From Tetranychus cinnabarinus (taxonomy: Eukaryota > Arthropoda > Arachnida > Trombidiformes > Tetranychidae), in the NCBI GenBank assembly GCA_022266195.1, contig WHVY01000001.1, forward strand, positions 16,802,001 through 16,866,000: a stretch of 64,000 bases of DNA. The letters run 5' to 3'. Made by a program: the position numbers and the translations under genes. The notes under the pieces were generated by a model that saw only the letters and a list, made by a program, of their open reading frames with translations, had not been told where the DNA came from and did not search any database. Positions 24,001-37,139 of the stretch are shown here, piece after piece. Position 1 is the stretch's first letter; each line of letters starts with the position of its first letter.

Positions 24001-27000
24001 TCTCTTTTCAAGCCAATTGACTCCATACTTTGTTATCATTCCCAGTTTCACTCCCAGTTTCACTCCCAATGCCAACAATAGTATAGATGAAGTCAGTATC
24101 TGAATCAAGCAGCACTGGAACAAACTTTTATTTCCGCTTTCGAAACGAGAAAATCCTAATCATTTTTCGAAAAAAATTATTCTCAGAACAGAATAATTGA
24201 AAAGTAATGAAATTTTCGACAAAAGTGAATGAATAAGAAAATTTATAAAGAAATTAAAGACTATTTTCTTGTCCAGCTCGACAGTTATCTATTTTGAAAT
24301 TCCTAAAGAGAAATTCAAAAAGTTGTTCGCACTTCGAATAAATCTCATTCTGCTTTTTCTTCTAACATTTTTTCGATCTTTTCCTGGAGTTTTTTTCAGA
24401 ATGATATAGATGTTCACCTGTTTGGAGTGTTATTTGTTATCTTTTCATTTATACGAGTCTTTTGAATTCGGGTTGTTTATTGATTGCTAATAACATGATA
24501 ATTATTTTACTCTACATTTCCTTATTGTTAAACATGTTTGCCAGTTGAACTTTGAAGCATTTCATTATCATGTTGAAGCCGTGTTATTATATGATGTTAT
24601 TGTTCATCTTGAATAGTTGAGAAAAATTGTTATCAATTGAGAACTGGGAAGGTTTAGGCTGGGAGTTGAATGAGCCTCCAGGGTGACTCAAGCTGGCAAG
24701 TTTCAACTGATGATATTGATTAACTTGTTTCCAACGTTATTAGCATTGAGTGAATATTAAGTTGTTGTAAGGGTAAAGCTTGGATAAGATGATGATAATG
24801 ATGAGTAAGGCTGTGAAACGAGGTAAATTATTTTGTGTCTATTTCAACTTTTATTCTTGTTCTTCTTCCAATCATGATAATCATTTGATTCTTTTGCTTT
24901 CAATTTACGATTCCCTTGCCAATATTGAACCATTTAACTTTGAGCTTTAGACTTGACTGTTGTCAATAAAGTTCACGCAACTGTTTAACTGTTTTTTATT
25001 GCATCCCAGTTATAATAAAATTTACCTTTAAAAAAATTCACATTGGTTGTGCATGATAATGATGGTAATGAACTAAGATGGGAGTAACAGTGAGACAAGA
25101 AACAAGATAATATTAACATGAAAGATAAGAAAATTAGAAACATTGATGAGAATTTATTTTAATCATTATTACTGTTTATTGCACTGTTCAATTTTAACAG
25201 GCTAATCAATTCTGGTACGATGAGATGTACTTGAACAATCCACTTCCACTTCCAGTCAATTCAAGTCCATTCTGTTTGTTTCCGAAGCAAAATTTTCGAT
25301 CAACTCTTGATGTGCTTCGCTATTCAGCTCGCATTGTGGCATTTACCCTGCAATTCAAGGAACAGATAGACAAGTAAGTGACTTTGGACTCAAGGCTTGG
25401 AGTGATTCACTCTTCACTCCCAGTCAAGTAGCAAGGCAAAAGTAGCTGCGACTGAAGTCTGGTAAAAAGTGATGAAACCGAGAAGAACGAAAAGAAACTG
25501 AAAAGTTCAGTTCATTGAGATTTTACGAGAATTCAACACAATCAGTTAACTTTGAAATTCGAATGAAGAAACAATGTTTCAAAAGATAATTCTTTTGATG
25601 AACAATAGATTGATTCGAATGAAAATCATCTTATTTCATGATTCTTACCAATTTCAAGTTATCGATCAATTCAACTGAAAATATTGATTTCACTTCTTCA
25701 AAAATTGTACAAACGAAAGTGTTTAATTTGAAAATTAGAGTTTATTTGAAATTGAAAATTTTTCATTTCTTGGAAAGTTCGCAGAAAGAAAATCGAAAAT
25801 TTTCTGATTAGCTTTCGATTCTTCATGGTCGTGCTCAAACTTAAAAAACTTGGAGTTTTCCAGTTGTTATTGAGCTTAGTAAACCGTCTAAGGATTAGAT
25901 TGATTGGGAGTGATTAATTAGTCAACCATTTTTGGATCTTTTTTTTCTGTTCCAATTACAGGGAATCGCTGAGTCAAGACTATGGAACTGGATTAGCCAA
26001 AGGCCAACCTTTATGCATGCAAACTTATCGAAATTTTTTTGGCGCAACTCGAATCCCAGGTAAAGACAAGGATCATTTGATTTTCAATGAAACAACTCAT
26101 GAGAATCACATAATTGTGGCCTCCAGAAATCAGGTTAGTAGTTTAAATCATCCATTTATATTTACTTGCCTTCCTTCCCAGTCATCATTACTGCTATTTG
26201 CTTAACATTCAACAATTATTTTAACCATCAATTACAATCAATTATCCTTTTTTGGCCAAAAAAAAACTTTCAACTTTCTCGACAAAAATCTTTACTCCAA
26301 ACTTCATGTCAACGGTTCAACATCCTTCAGGCTGTGATTGTCTGAAATGTTTGGGTTCGCCAATTGATTATCAATAATTCTGCAGATGAAAAGACAAAAA
26401 GGAAAAGTTAAACTTTTCATTTTTCATGAAAATAATTTTTAGCTTTTCACTAATATCGACCAATTTATCGAAGCATAAGAAGAAGAAGATGAAGAATAAA
26501 AAATACTCCCAGCTTGTCAGAACAAGAAAATTGCTCCAAGCAAATCATTTATTTGCCCGAATCAACATTCACCTTTGCAACTCCATTATTATTATCATTT
26601 TTAGATGTTTCACATTATTAATATTTCATACATTTTACTCAGTGTGTTGTCTCACCAATAATAATTGACTCATTTCATTATCATAGTTGAACATTAATGA
26701 AGTGAACAAACTGACGACGAAATTAAATTCAGATTATCGTACAGATTACAAGTTGTCCTCAATCATTTTCAGATTTTTACTCTTCTTCTATCATGAAACT
26801 TTTCCATCGTGATTGTTCATCACACCTTGTAAGGTAATGATGAAGGTAAATTAAAGTTTTGCTCTTTTTTTGTGTGTGTTCCCTGAGAAGTAAAGCTTCT
26901 GTTCATGCAATTGCTGTCAAGGAACCAGAAGTTTTCATGGACAAATCAAATCATGAGTAAATCTAAACAAATAAACAACACTCAATGAAATGATCATTTT

Positions 27001-30000
27001 CTTGTTTTTCTCCTTCGATGAGAAGATGTCAGTTGTTACATTGTTTGCGTGCATAAAGATGAGAGTAGATGAGATGATTATGATGATACAACTGTGATGA
27101 TGTACTCACACTTGGGGGTTGATTAAAAACAAGAATTGAAAGCAAAATCTAATCGATAGTTGATCGAAAAGCATTTAATCAAACATGTTGAAGGAAAAAA
27201 AGTTGTTCACAAAATTTTGTTCAATGACATGGATTGGAAAACAAAATGATGAAAATAAAGGTTTCATATTTTCCATTCTTTGCAGCCATTCCATTTGATA
27301 TCATGATAACTATTTTGAAATGTTAAAGATTATCTAATGATATTTAAATGTGGCTCATGATCATGAAAGGATACAAAACTGAAGAATGAAAATTCACTTG
27401 AAAAGAGCTTTTCAATGGACAATTTGTATCAACCTTTTCCTCTTCACCAATCATTCAGTGTTAACCTATCATTTTCATATGTTGTTCAATTGTTGATCAA
27501 ATAGCATGACAACACGTGCATTTCCGCATCTTTTTGTTACCTTACTTTAAATAATTCAGTCGAGTGTTCATCATTAATGGAGTTATTATGTTAAAATTGA
27601 ACAGTCTTGTCTCTGGTAATAAGACTTGAGGGAATTGAAAAAGGTTAGATTTAACTATTAGAAAATGATAAATATCGCTTTTTCATTTCAAAAGTCAATT
27701 TATTCAGTTTCACCTTAAATCATTCAAGAATCTGGTTGAGCTTCATTTTGAGATAGACTTTGTTTTACCATAAAAATCATTGGTTTTGAGACAATTTTTG
27801 AACAAAAAAACGCTGAATAATCTGAAGCTGATTCTTGGAGTGTTGGTTCCTGTTATATGTTCATCTCGTGTTTGGATAACTGTGGTTAGATCATGTTTAA
27901 ACAAATCAATTTACTTTGTTAGATTGCTGTTTATTTAGGCATTTAGGTTTCATGTAATTGTTTATTGAAATCTTGATTTAATTTTTTAATTTGCTTTATT
28001 GTTTACTGTCTTTTATCAATCCCTTTCCTGTTAATGCTTCTGGTTTAGGTTTGTTGATCAAGTTATTAACTTTTGTTATCTTGCTATAAATGTCTACCTT
28101 GTTTACCTTACCTTTGAGTTTTTATTTTATTTTTTGAACCATTTTTTTGTTGCTCATTATTTAACCTCTTTTTGATTTCTGTGTAAACAGGTAATCAACT
28201 AGTTGCTCCATTTTTTTTACTTTATATTTCCCAAAAGGATTTAAAGAGGATTACATTTGTTTAAGCATTGATTCAATCATTCATCATTGAATCCGTTTTT
28301 TCCTTCTTCTTCTTCTTTGCTTCTTCTAATGATGTTGTCTCTACAGTTTATTTGATTGTTTGTCTTCCATCATTAGTGCCAATTCATTATTACATTGATC
28401 ATTATAATGTTCAACAAAACTGTTAACATTCTCACTTTTAAACCCTTTTCTCAATAAATGAGCTTATTATTAGGTAACATCCATTCAACCCAATTTTATA
28501 CTTTTACATTTCATGGCATTTATTGTTGAACCAGTGGTTTTATTGGTTAAAATTTGCACTAACCAAGACTGTAAATTGTCAATAGCAGTTGATTAGTAAA
28601 TCTGGTTTTATCATTGATCAACATTTAAATTAGAAGAGGAAAAAAAAATAAAATCTTTACCTACTTTACACTTTATTTGTATACAGTTTTACAAAGTAAA
28701 TCTTGGTAAAGGTTATCAAGTTAATGAGGATCATTTGGTTGACCAATTGAAGTTAATTTTGTATTCATCCAAAGAACTGGAATCAACATCACCATTAATT
28801 GGACTGTTAACAAGTGAAAATAGACGGACATGGGCAACAATTAGATCACATTTAATTGAAAGTAAGTTAACTATTTGCTGTTATTTTTGGGTTAACAATG
28901 TTTATGCTTGTAGTTTTTAATTTAACCAAATGGTGGGGTTGATATGCAAAAGGCTTGGGCAATTGTCACATGATTAAGTTACAAGATTAGATTTACAGAT
29001 TTTCCCTTAATTTCCCCTCCAATTTACATGCTATTGTTTAAACAACACGTTAATCCATAATTACTGTTTTAGATTATCTTAAGTTACCCTTTAATTGTTA
29101 TTCTAATTAACTGAATTGATTATATCGGCAATGTCTAAAAAGAAATGTAAAAGACATTTGGTAGTTGCAATTGTAATGTGTGGAGCTCAAAGTAGAAACC
29201 TTGGACGTTTGGCTTTACACGTGTGAATCTTTTTAGTGTTACAGTTACTTCCATAAATTGTTTTTTAATGGTGATTATTTCATTAAATTTTCAATATCTG
29301 TGATCTCGTTGTTGAAATATGCTTTTGGATATATTTTTTATTCAATTTGTACTCGTGGGCCTGAACCAATGGCCTTTAAACTTGCTCTTTTGGTACTCAC
29401 CAGTCGTAACTGCTGCTGTATTTTTTTCTTTGTGTTCAAGTCATGCTTTATTGAAATTTAATCAACTTGATGTTAACTTATCAATTAACTAACACTACCA
29501 TGAATTTAATTGAATTTTTGTCCTTTTTGTTCTATCCTTTAGAGCCCAAGAATAAAGAATCAATCGAAGCCTTGGAGACATGTTTGTTTGTTCTTTGCTT
29601 GGACGACTCTGTGTTTGGCAAATCATCTTCAATTGCCAGTACTCGACGAGATTCCGTTGAAATGGCTCGCATGGAAACATCATTCATGTCATCCCAATTA
29701 ATGCATGGAGGTGGTACTGAATTTTACTCTGCAAACAGATATTATGACAAATTCTTGCAGGTAAGATTTACCTTTGAGAAAAGGATGAAAGGTGAAAGGG
29801 AAGGAAAGAGATAAGAAAAAAAGAGAAGACTCAAGAAACATTTTCTCATTATTGTGACTCTGATGATTTTATTTAACCATTCTCTAATTAATGATCCATT
29901 CAATTGGATAACAAACAAAACCAACAAAGGAAAACATTTCCTCTGATTAGTTTATTTATATTCAAACTATTACTTTACTCTTAATGAGTTTATTAAGTAG

Positions 30001-33000
30001 CAGTTTTGGTCCTATTAAACTTACCTAATCACATAGAATCAATAGAACACAGAGTTCTATGTGGTCCTATTATTGGTTATTTTTGTCTTCTTTTTTCTTC
30101 ATTTCTTCTTTTCTCTTTCCTTTTTACTCAGCAAAACCAAGACAATTTTGTGTGAAACAAAGTCAAGTCAAATCTCAACAGTTGCCATTTTGACCCCAAG
30201 TAGTTGCTTTGAACAGGATAAAATTCATTTTCTTTGGAACACTTTGACATGAATCGATTTAATTTATATATATATTTATATATACGTATGGTCCATTAGT
30301 ACGTAAGACAATCAACTTAACAAGGTGAAATATTTATCAAAGGATTCACAGTTACCTACTTGAATGGAGGCCTACATTTTTTCAAGCATTTCATTGCGTC
30401 ATCATCATCTTCTCTTCTCTTCCACATTGTCTTTAACTTGATCTTTGCTTTTGTCTTTTTTAGGGTTGTCAATTTGCTAAGAAAAATTGAATTTCCCACA
30501 AGATTAAGCATAATTTTTCATGGTAAGAAGACGAGCCAGAAGAGCAAGGAAGAGAAAAAATTGTTATAGAATCACAAGTTTTTTCCCTTTGCTGGGAGGG
30601 ACAAGAGATGAAGATGCGAAGAGGACTTGGAGAGTTGTAATAGGGAAGAAGGAAAGAAGAATGATGATGAAAAAAGAAGAAGAAGACGAAGAAGAAGAAG
30701 AAAAGAGAAAGTTTTGAGAAAATGAGAATAAGCATTGTGAATATAACTAGGAGTGAAAATAAATAGGAAAGGTAATGAGAATGCATAGAAGATAATAGGG
30801 AAAAAGGGAAGATGGAAGGTGAAGAGTGGGAGAAAATGAGAGATGATGAGAGAGAATGAGAAATTGTAAAGGAAGGAAGGAAGATAAAATAAAGGAAGAA
30901 AAGGAAGAAAAATAGAAATGAAAAGTGATTGAAAATAAAATATACTGATTGTTGTTGCAGAGTGAAGCTCAATTTGGACAAACTTTGCTTGTGGCTGAGT
31001 GTCAGGTATGGGGTCTAGAGTTTTTTTTGCTTACTTTTACCATTGGCTTTGATCACAAAAATAACAAATTGTTATGTGTCTCTCCCTTTGCTGCCTATGT
31101 AAGTTATTGCTCCTAAGGCAATGTTTCACTAATACAACAACTACTAGAGAGGCAGGGAAAGTAGAGAGAAACAAGGGAAAACTGTAATAGACAATTTTTC
31201 TTTTCTCTTGTTTCTTTTCAAAATAAGTTGTTCCTCTTTGTGATACAGAATCAACCTGATAGTAGATGAACATGATCATGTTAATCATTATCATCATCAT
31301 CAGCAACATCAGTATCACCAATTGTTTATCTTCGAGTCACAAATCACAGTTGTTTGCTTTGAAACCATTAACAGACCTTAAAACAATTAACACTTTTCTG
31401 CCTTTGTCAGATCAAGGCAACAGCTAAAAAATTCAATTTTGCTTCATTACAATTAGATTTGAAACTTCACTTGACTTGGAATTTTAAATATCCAAAAAAA
31501 CAAATCACTAATTGCAATCATTTCTATTTATTCTAACGTTTAATAGATTATTGTTTCGAGAGATGGACTTGCTGGAATCGTCTTTGAGCACTCGGCCTCG
31601 GAAGGAATTACTTTGATTCGTTATGCCGACTCCTTGCTAGATTATCTTGAATCGAATCCAATAACACCTTTAAATGATATTTCAAGGAAGGAATCGCTCA
31701 AAAGAACAGCTTCAAATTGTAAAAATTCATCGGCTCATTTATCAAGTAAAGATGTTCAAAGGTTAACATGGGATGTTGATTGTGTTGTTGTCTCAGCAAT
31801 CAAGGAAGCTGCCAAACGAATTAACAAGTGCGTATTATAAACACTGAAATAACCACTTGAAATCTCGAATGGTTAAACTTTAAATTGACATTTGATTGTT
31901 GCTGTTTCTTTTTCTCAAGTTTCAGTCTCTAAGGTTAAATATCAATTTACCCTGTGAACTTGAATGAATTTATATATTTTCATGTTCACTGAATTTGGTG
32001 ATTAACCAACTTTTGGTTTTTTATATCATTTGATAGTTTTCTTTTCTTTCTGTGAAACTTCTATTTAATCAAGTGAAAAGTGAAACTTTACCATTGAAAA
32101 ATTGAATCTACTCATTTCAACTTTTCAATTCACGTTCAGATTAACCCAACACTTGGCAAAGAAAAGTTATTGAAGCAATAAGAAGCAAAAGAAAATAAAA
32201 AGAAACTTAAATTGATAAAGGTTGGATATATTTTGAAATGAAATACAAAAGTGTTTGTAATTTCCTTTTCTAGTTAATCATTTTTATTGTATAATTTATC
32301 CAAACTACAACAATCAAATGTTAATGAATCAGGGTTGTAATGATAGTTACAGAAAAAAGGTGAAAGATTAAATATTTAACAAGGCTTAACATAGTATTAA
32401 ACTTGTAATTAACATGATTTTTCGCAGTTGTTTTATCTGTTGAACCTTTCATTTAGAGATTCATTTTTCTCACATGTTTTCTTTTTCTCAGGCTTATCCA
32501 TGATGTTGACTTAGTTGATCTCAATTTTACAATATTTGGTAAAAAATTCATCATTGATCAGTCCATGTCTCCAGATGCATTTATCCAGCTCTCTCTTCAG
32601 TTAACCTATTACAAAGTTCATCGACGATTGGTATCAACCTATGAAAGTGCAAGCCTTCGGAAATATCGTCTTGGCCGAGTTGACAACATACGAAGCAACA
32701 CAATTGAAGTATTGGCTTGGGTTCGAGCTCTTTGTGATGAGATTCCTAATCTAACGGTAAATATTGGTTCTTCCAATTTAACCAAATATCAAACATGTTA
32801 TTATTATTATCATTATCATCATCAATAATAATATTAATTGGATTGTGTTGTATTATGAATAATGTTGATAAACAAGCAAATATTTTCTCTCTAAAATGGA
32901 AAGGCTTTCCATCATGTTTACCGTCTTCATCTCAATAAAGTTGAAGATCAACATCAAACACCAACAGATCTTGCTAGTTTTGATCAATATCACCTTCAAC

Positions 33001-36000
33001 TCATGATGATGGCGATAATGATTTTTATCATCGTCTTTTTATATTTCCATGTTTTTTCATTTTCAATTCATCTTTATCAACAAAAGAGTAACAAAATTGA
33101 TGACCGTCTAAGATGAATCGATTCATTTCTTCATAGATTGAGAGGTTCATTGTAAAGAAGATGATAATGATGATGAGATGGAAAATGATTATCATCATTT
33201 TCATCATAATATCAAATATACTATCAAGTCTATCTTCATGATTAGAGTCATCATTAACATCATCTAGTAAGATTATTGTCCTCCTGAGGCTTGAGACTTG
33301 AAATGTAATTTACTTGAAAATCAGTTGAAAATTATGATTGAAATTTTTTCTTCTCTTTACTCTATTTTCCTCAACTCAACACAAACCATGTCATCTAATT
33401 AAGGTTAATCAGGTTTACAATTAATTATGCGACACATTAAAGGGTTTACAATTATTTACTTTGCAATTTACACTTTACTTCAATAGGGTTCACTCCAAAT
33501 TTTGAACAAACCTTTAAACTTCTGGCTTTTCACCCATTCCATGTCCAAAACCTAACCAAAAATAATTGAAAATTAAATTATTTGCTTGATTAATGTTCAT
33601 TAAAACTAATTGTGATTCTTTTTTCTCTTTTATCTCCTTCTCATTATTACCTTTTGGACTCAACATTTAACCATGGAAATCAAAGGATCAACAAAAATTG
33701 GATCTATTTCAATTAGCAATTAAAAAACAAGTGGAAATAGCAAAATATGTAAGGAATTAATTATCATCATTTATATTTACAGTGGAATCAAATTATTCTC
33801 AATTAATATATTCAAGATTCTCTGGAAAATGATGCTGATGAAACTGATGCTTACTCTGATGATAATGATCATGGAAGAAGCAACAAAAAGAAAAGAGGAA
33901 AAAAAGAACTTTTCTTTCGTAATTGTTTACTCAAACAGTTATTCATAAAATTACATGACATTGAATAAGAACAGTTAATTTACTCTTCTTGCCTGCAATA
34001 TTTTGCTGGTAAAAGATGAAAGTTTTTAACAATTGCAATTGAAACTTTATCATCCTCTTTCCTCGGTTCCTCCCTCTCTATTTAAAAATCCCTCCGGGGA
34101 GTTTGTATTTTCATCCCTCTTCCAACATGATGTTGCTCTTTTACAAATTTTGCTCAATCTTTATTTTCATCATCTTGTTCAATCAGCTCTCTTCATCATC
34201 TTCAACTTGTTTCTACATTGAAAAGTTTTAATTTGATTCTCATCAAGTTCAACACGATTCTCATTAGGAATCACAAAAAAAACTAATAATTATATCTTGA
34301 GCTCATGTGAATTTAAAGTTGAAATTGCTAAAACTCAAAAGGTTAACCTTTTTCGATCCAGTTATTACAATTTTAAATTTACAAATGAACTTAAATTTAG
34401 CCATTTATCGTTTCACAATTAGACGTTAGTCAAACATCACAACATTAATTGCTCTGTAAATTGAAACTTCAAGTAAATTGAAAATACGAGTTTGATTAAT
34501 GGATTGTAAATATTACCATTTTCTTACTTTGATGGTTTGCCAGTTTGAAGGATGGAAACAATTTATTGTATCAAAGACATTGAAACAAAACTAAATTTGA
34601 AACCATTTTGAATAGTAATGATATTAATGAAAACTTTGAAATGATTAATATTACTATTTATTATATTCAAGTTGAGATAAATATGAGAACCTTAGAGTTG
34701 GAATATCTTGAATCTCTTGAAGAAAAGAGAAACAAATGAAAATATCAGCAAAAATTGAATTGAGTTGAGCCATCAGTTCAATCAGCATAATACATTTTTT
34801 ACAGGGAGTTTCAATCAACTTGCCCATCATTTGTTATTAACAATTTATGCCTTTTCCCAATTGTTCCCAACTCAACTCTTTACCCATCTTCAATAATGTC
34901 ATCTTATTCAATGGCTGCCAGATATTGAAGTACAAATTAACTGTAAATTGAAAAATTATTCAAATTACTGGAAAGAGTTTAAAGAAAAGGAAGAAAAAAA
35001 TGATTGAACAAAAATGTTGAGTTAATATTATTCATTGATTGTGAACACCTTGTAGTTGAATGTATATACTCATAAAGGTATATACACATTAATAATGTAG
35101 TCTTGGAGTAAAATAGATGTGAATAAATGTTAAATGATAATGCAAATATCGCTAATATGCTATGATACAAGAACGAACCAGGGAAAAAATGGAATAAAAA
35201 TTCTGAACAAAGTTTTTTCTCTTCTCTCATTTTATTTCATTTTTCTTAATATCAAATTATTATTATAATTATTATTAGTTTCAATGTAGTTGCAGTAATA
35301 TTATATCACGATTATATTTACATTGCACGTTATTCATATTATATTTAGCTTCATCTTAATCACATCCCTTAACCTCTTATAATACAATATTACAATATTA
35401 CATATTTTAATTGTAAAATGTATCTAAACAACTAGACAATTTATTATTATTATTATTATTTTCATTGTTTTTTGTTTTCCATCATCATTATTATCATTAT
35501 ATTTGCCTGTAATGTTACAGGTAAACAGAGTTTTACTTTCCCAGCAGTTGATCCCAAGTCTAGTTAGATCTCAGTTGAACTTGTCTTAATAATCAAAGCT
35601 TTCTGAAATGGATGAAAACTCAAAGACTTTTTACATGAAACATTTTTTCACTTATTTTTCAGCTTATTTTCAGAGCTTATTTTTTCTTCTCTCTCCAAGT
35701 TCATCTTTTGAATTTATTTTGAGTCAATTTGTATTCTATTCTAGATTTTTGTTTCGTGCTTCAATTTACTTATTTTACTCTTTTTTTTCTCTTCCATTTT
35801 TCTTCTTCTTTTACTTTTCAATTACACTGGTCAATCTTGATGGTCATCTTTTTGATATGGATTTTGGATTGTCACTGGATAAAGACTATTGATGGTTATG
35901 GACCAGATAATCATCTATATGCACTCCAAGGTCTGGCCAAGGTGCATAATTTTGAGATTCCTCTGATTTTCAGGGAAAAATCTTACAAAGAACATCTCAA

Positions 36001-37131
36001 TTTTAAATTATCAACCAGTCAATTGGTTTATCGGAAGCTGATTCTTGTTGGTTATGGAGCTGTTACACCGGAAGGTTATGGATGTGCTTATCGATTAACT
36101 GATAATACGATTACCTTTTGTATTACATCTCTCTTTTCATCGCCGGAAACTGGATCAAATTATTTCGCCTCAAGTCTTGAAGGAAGTTTACTTCAAATGA
36201 GGTAACAATTTGTCTATTCATTTTTCCAGTTTCCTTTTACTTTTCCTCTGTTTTTAACCCCTTTGTTTTCATTCACTGTTTACCATCGACTCAATTAGTT
36301 TTCAATTAACCTGACAAGAGCATTATTTGTTTCACTCTATTTCTTTCTCATTAATATCGATAAATTAACGTTTCATAAGCTTTAATCAAATAGTTGTACT
36401 TAATACAATCAACTGGACTTGTTACTTTTAGATTTATTCAATTTGTATTCCAAGTAAGTTTTGCCAAATTATTTCCAATTGGTTAACCTTTGCTCTGTTA
36501 AATATCCAAGCTTTTGGCTTAATTGGACTCTAACTATGCAATGACTAATTGCTGCTTTCAAATGATAATTTAATCACTGTAGATGCATTTGACTTTACCT
36601 TAATCTTTTTTAATCACTCCAGTTGAATCGATTCAACCACAATTTCAATTCATCAAATTTTCTTTACTAATTCAATTTTACATTATTTATCATTTGTTTT
36701 ACAGGGAACTTTGTCTTAAGCTTAAAGCCAAGGCAACAAGTAAAGAGTCAACTGAAGTCAAGCAATGTAACCAATCTACTGATTTGGACAATACGATTAA
36801 AGTGAAGATGAATGGTGATAAAAGTCCAATTAAAGCAGATATTAATGACTTGAACCAGGAAACTCAACTGATTTCCAAGGATGAAATAAAGATTGATAAT
36901 GAAGTGAAAAAATGTGAAATTGTTAACGACTGTTCGCACAACAATACAATCAATTGTACACTGGCAAAGTCAAATAACGAAACTAGTGAAAATGGATCAA
37001 TAATTGGTGAACCTGAGACTGAAACTATTGAAATAAAGCTGGAAATAGTTGATAATAATCACATTGAAATAAGTTCAAGTGACATGAAAACTAATGATAG
37101 TGAAACTGATTGTAAAAATAAGGTGCAATAA
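18096..37131 (+). CDS. ChAT: Choline O-acetyltransferase (5' end missing)
   Basis: This enzyme makes acetylcholine from choline and acetyl-CoA in cholinergic neurons. Coding exons: 18096-18284, 25201-25373, 25962-26133, 28687-28861, 29543-29760, 31547-31827, 32492-32756, 33686-33748, 35885-36201, 36705-37131; all junction phases agree and give 759 residues plus stop. Family landmarks in order are LPKIPVPNLKDTLDRYL, MYLNNPLPLPVNSSP (ChAT-like rather than carnitine acetyltransferase), GQPLCMQTYRNFFG, LIGLLTSENRRTW, MHGGG with NRYYDK, the catalytic histidine in GIVFEHSASEG (about residue 324 of the visible protein), SPDAFIQLSLQL, TYESASLRKYRLGRVDNIRS, PDNHLYAL, LSTSQ and GYGAVTPEGYG. The first visible exon has no in-frame ATG, so a start exon lies upstream. 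Oddities are an acidic Asn/Thr-rich tail of roughly 130 residues, loss of basic residues near the CoA site, a GTGCGT donor after exon 6, and poor pyrimidine tracts before exons 8 and 9. Confidence 0.93.
20341..21014. mobile_element. Large imperfect foldback (inverted-repeat) element in ChAT intron 1
   Basis: Two arms of about 300 bp are inverted imperfect copies. ACTAAATAATAG at about 20347 pairs with CTATTATTTAG near 21000; TGTCCGATTAAAG pairs with CTTTAATCGGACA; TTGAACAGTTTATTGG pairs with CCAATAAACTGTTCAA; TTGCTTGCTTTGC pairs with GCAAAGCAAGCAA. The loop is near 20640-20700. Arms differ by substitutions and small indels, so the element is not young. A non-autonomous DNA transposon (foldback type) or an inverted duplication would both fit; I found no clear target duplication. 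Confidence 0.7.
30525..30960 (+). repeat. Purine-rich low-complexity tract
   Basis: About 430 bases of ChAT intron are almost entirely A and G on the plus strand (GAAGAA, AGGAAGG and GATGATG-type runs). The long open frame on the opposite strand here (Phe/Ser-rich) is a by-product of this bias. The tract ends at the acceptor-like TTGTTGCAG at 30960. Confidence 0.7.
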
Positions 37132-37139
37132 TCAATCAA

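Noticed and set aside
30469..30981. 170-codon minus-strand frame, Phe/Ser-rich with a hydrophobic look
   Set aside because: It is the complement of the purine-rich tract in the ChAT intron; its composition follows from the base bias, not from a gene.
35608..35884. Phe-rich open frame running into ChAT exon 9
   Set aside because: It is pyrimidine-rich intron before the AAAG acceptor; ChAT homology begins only at TIDGYGPDNHL.
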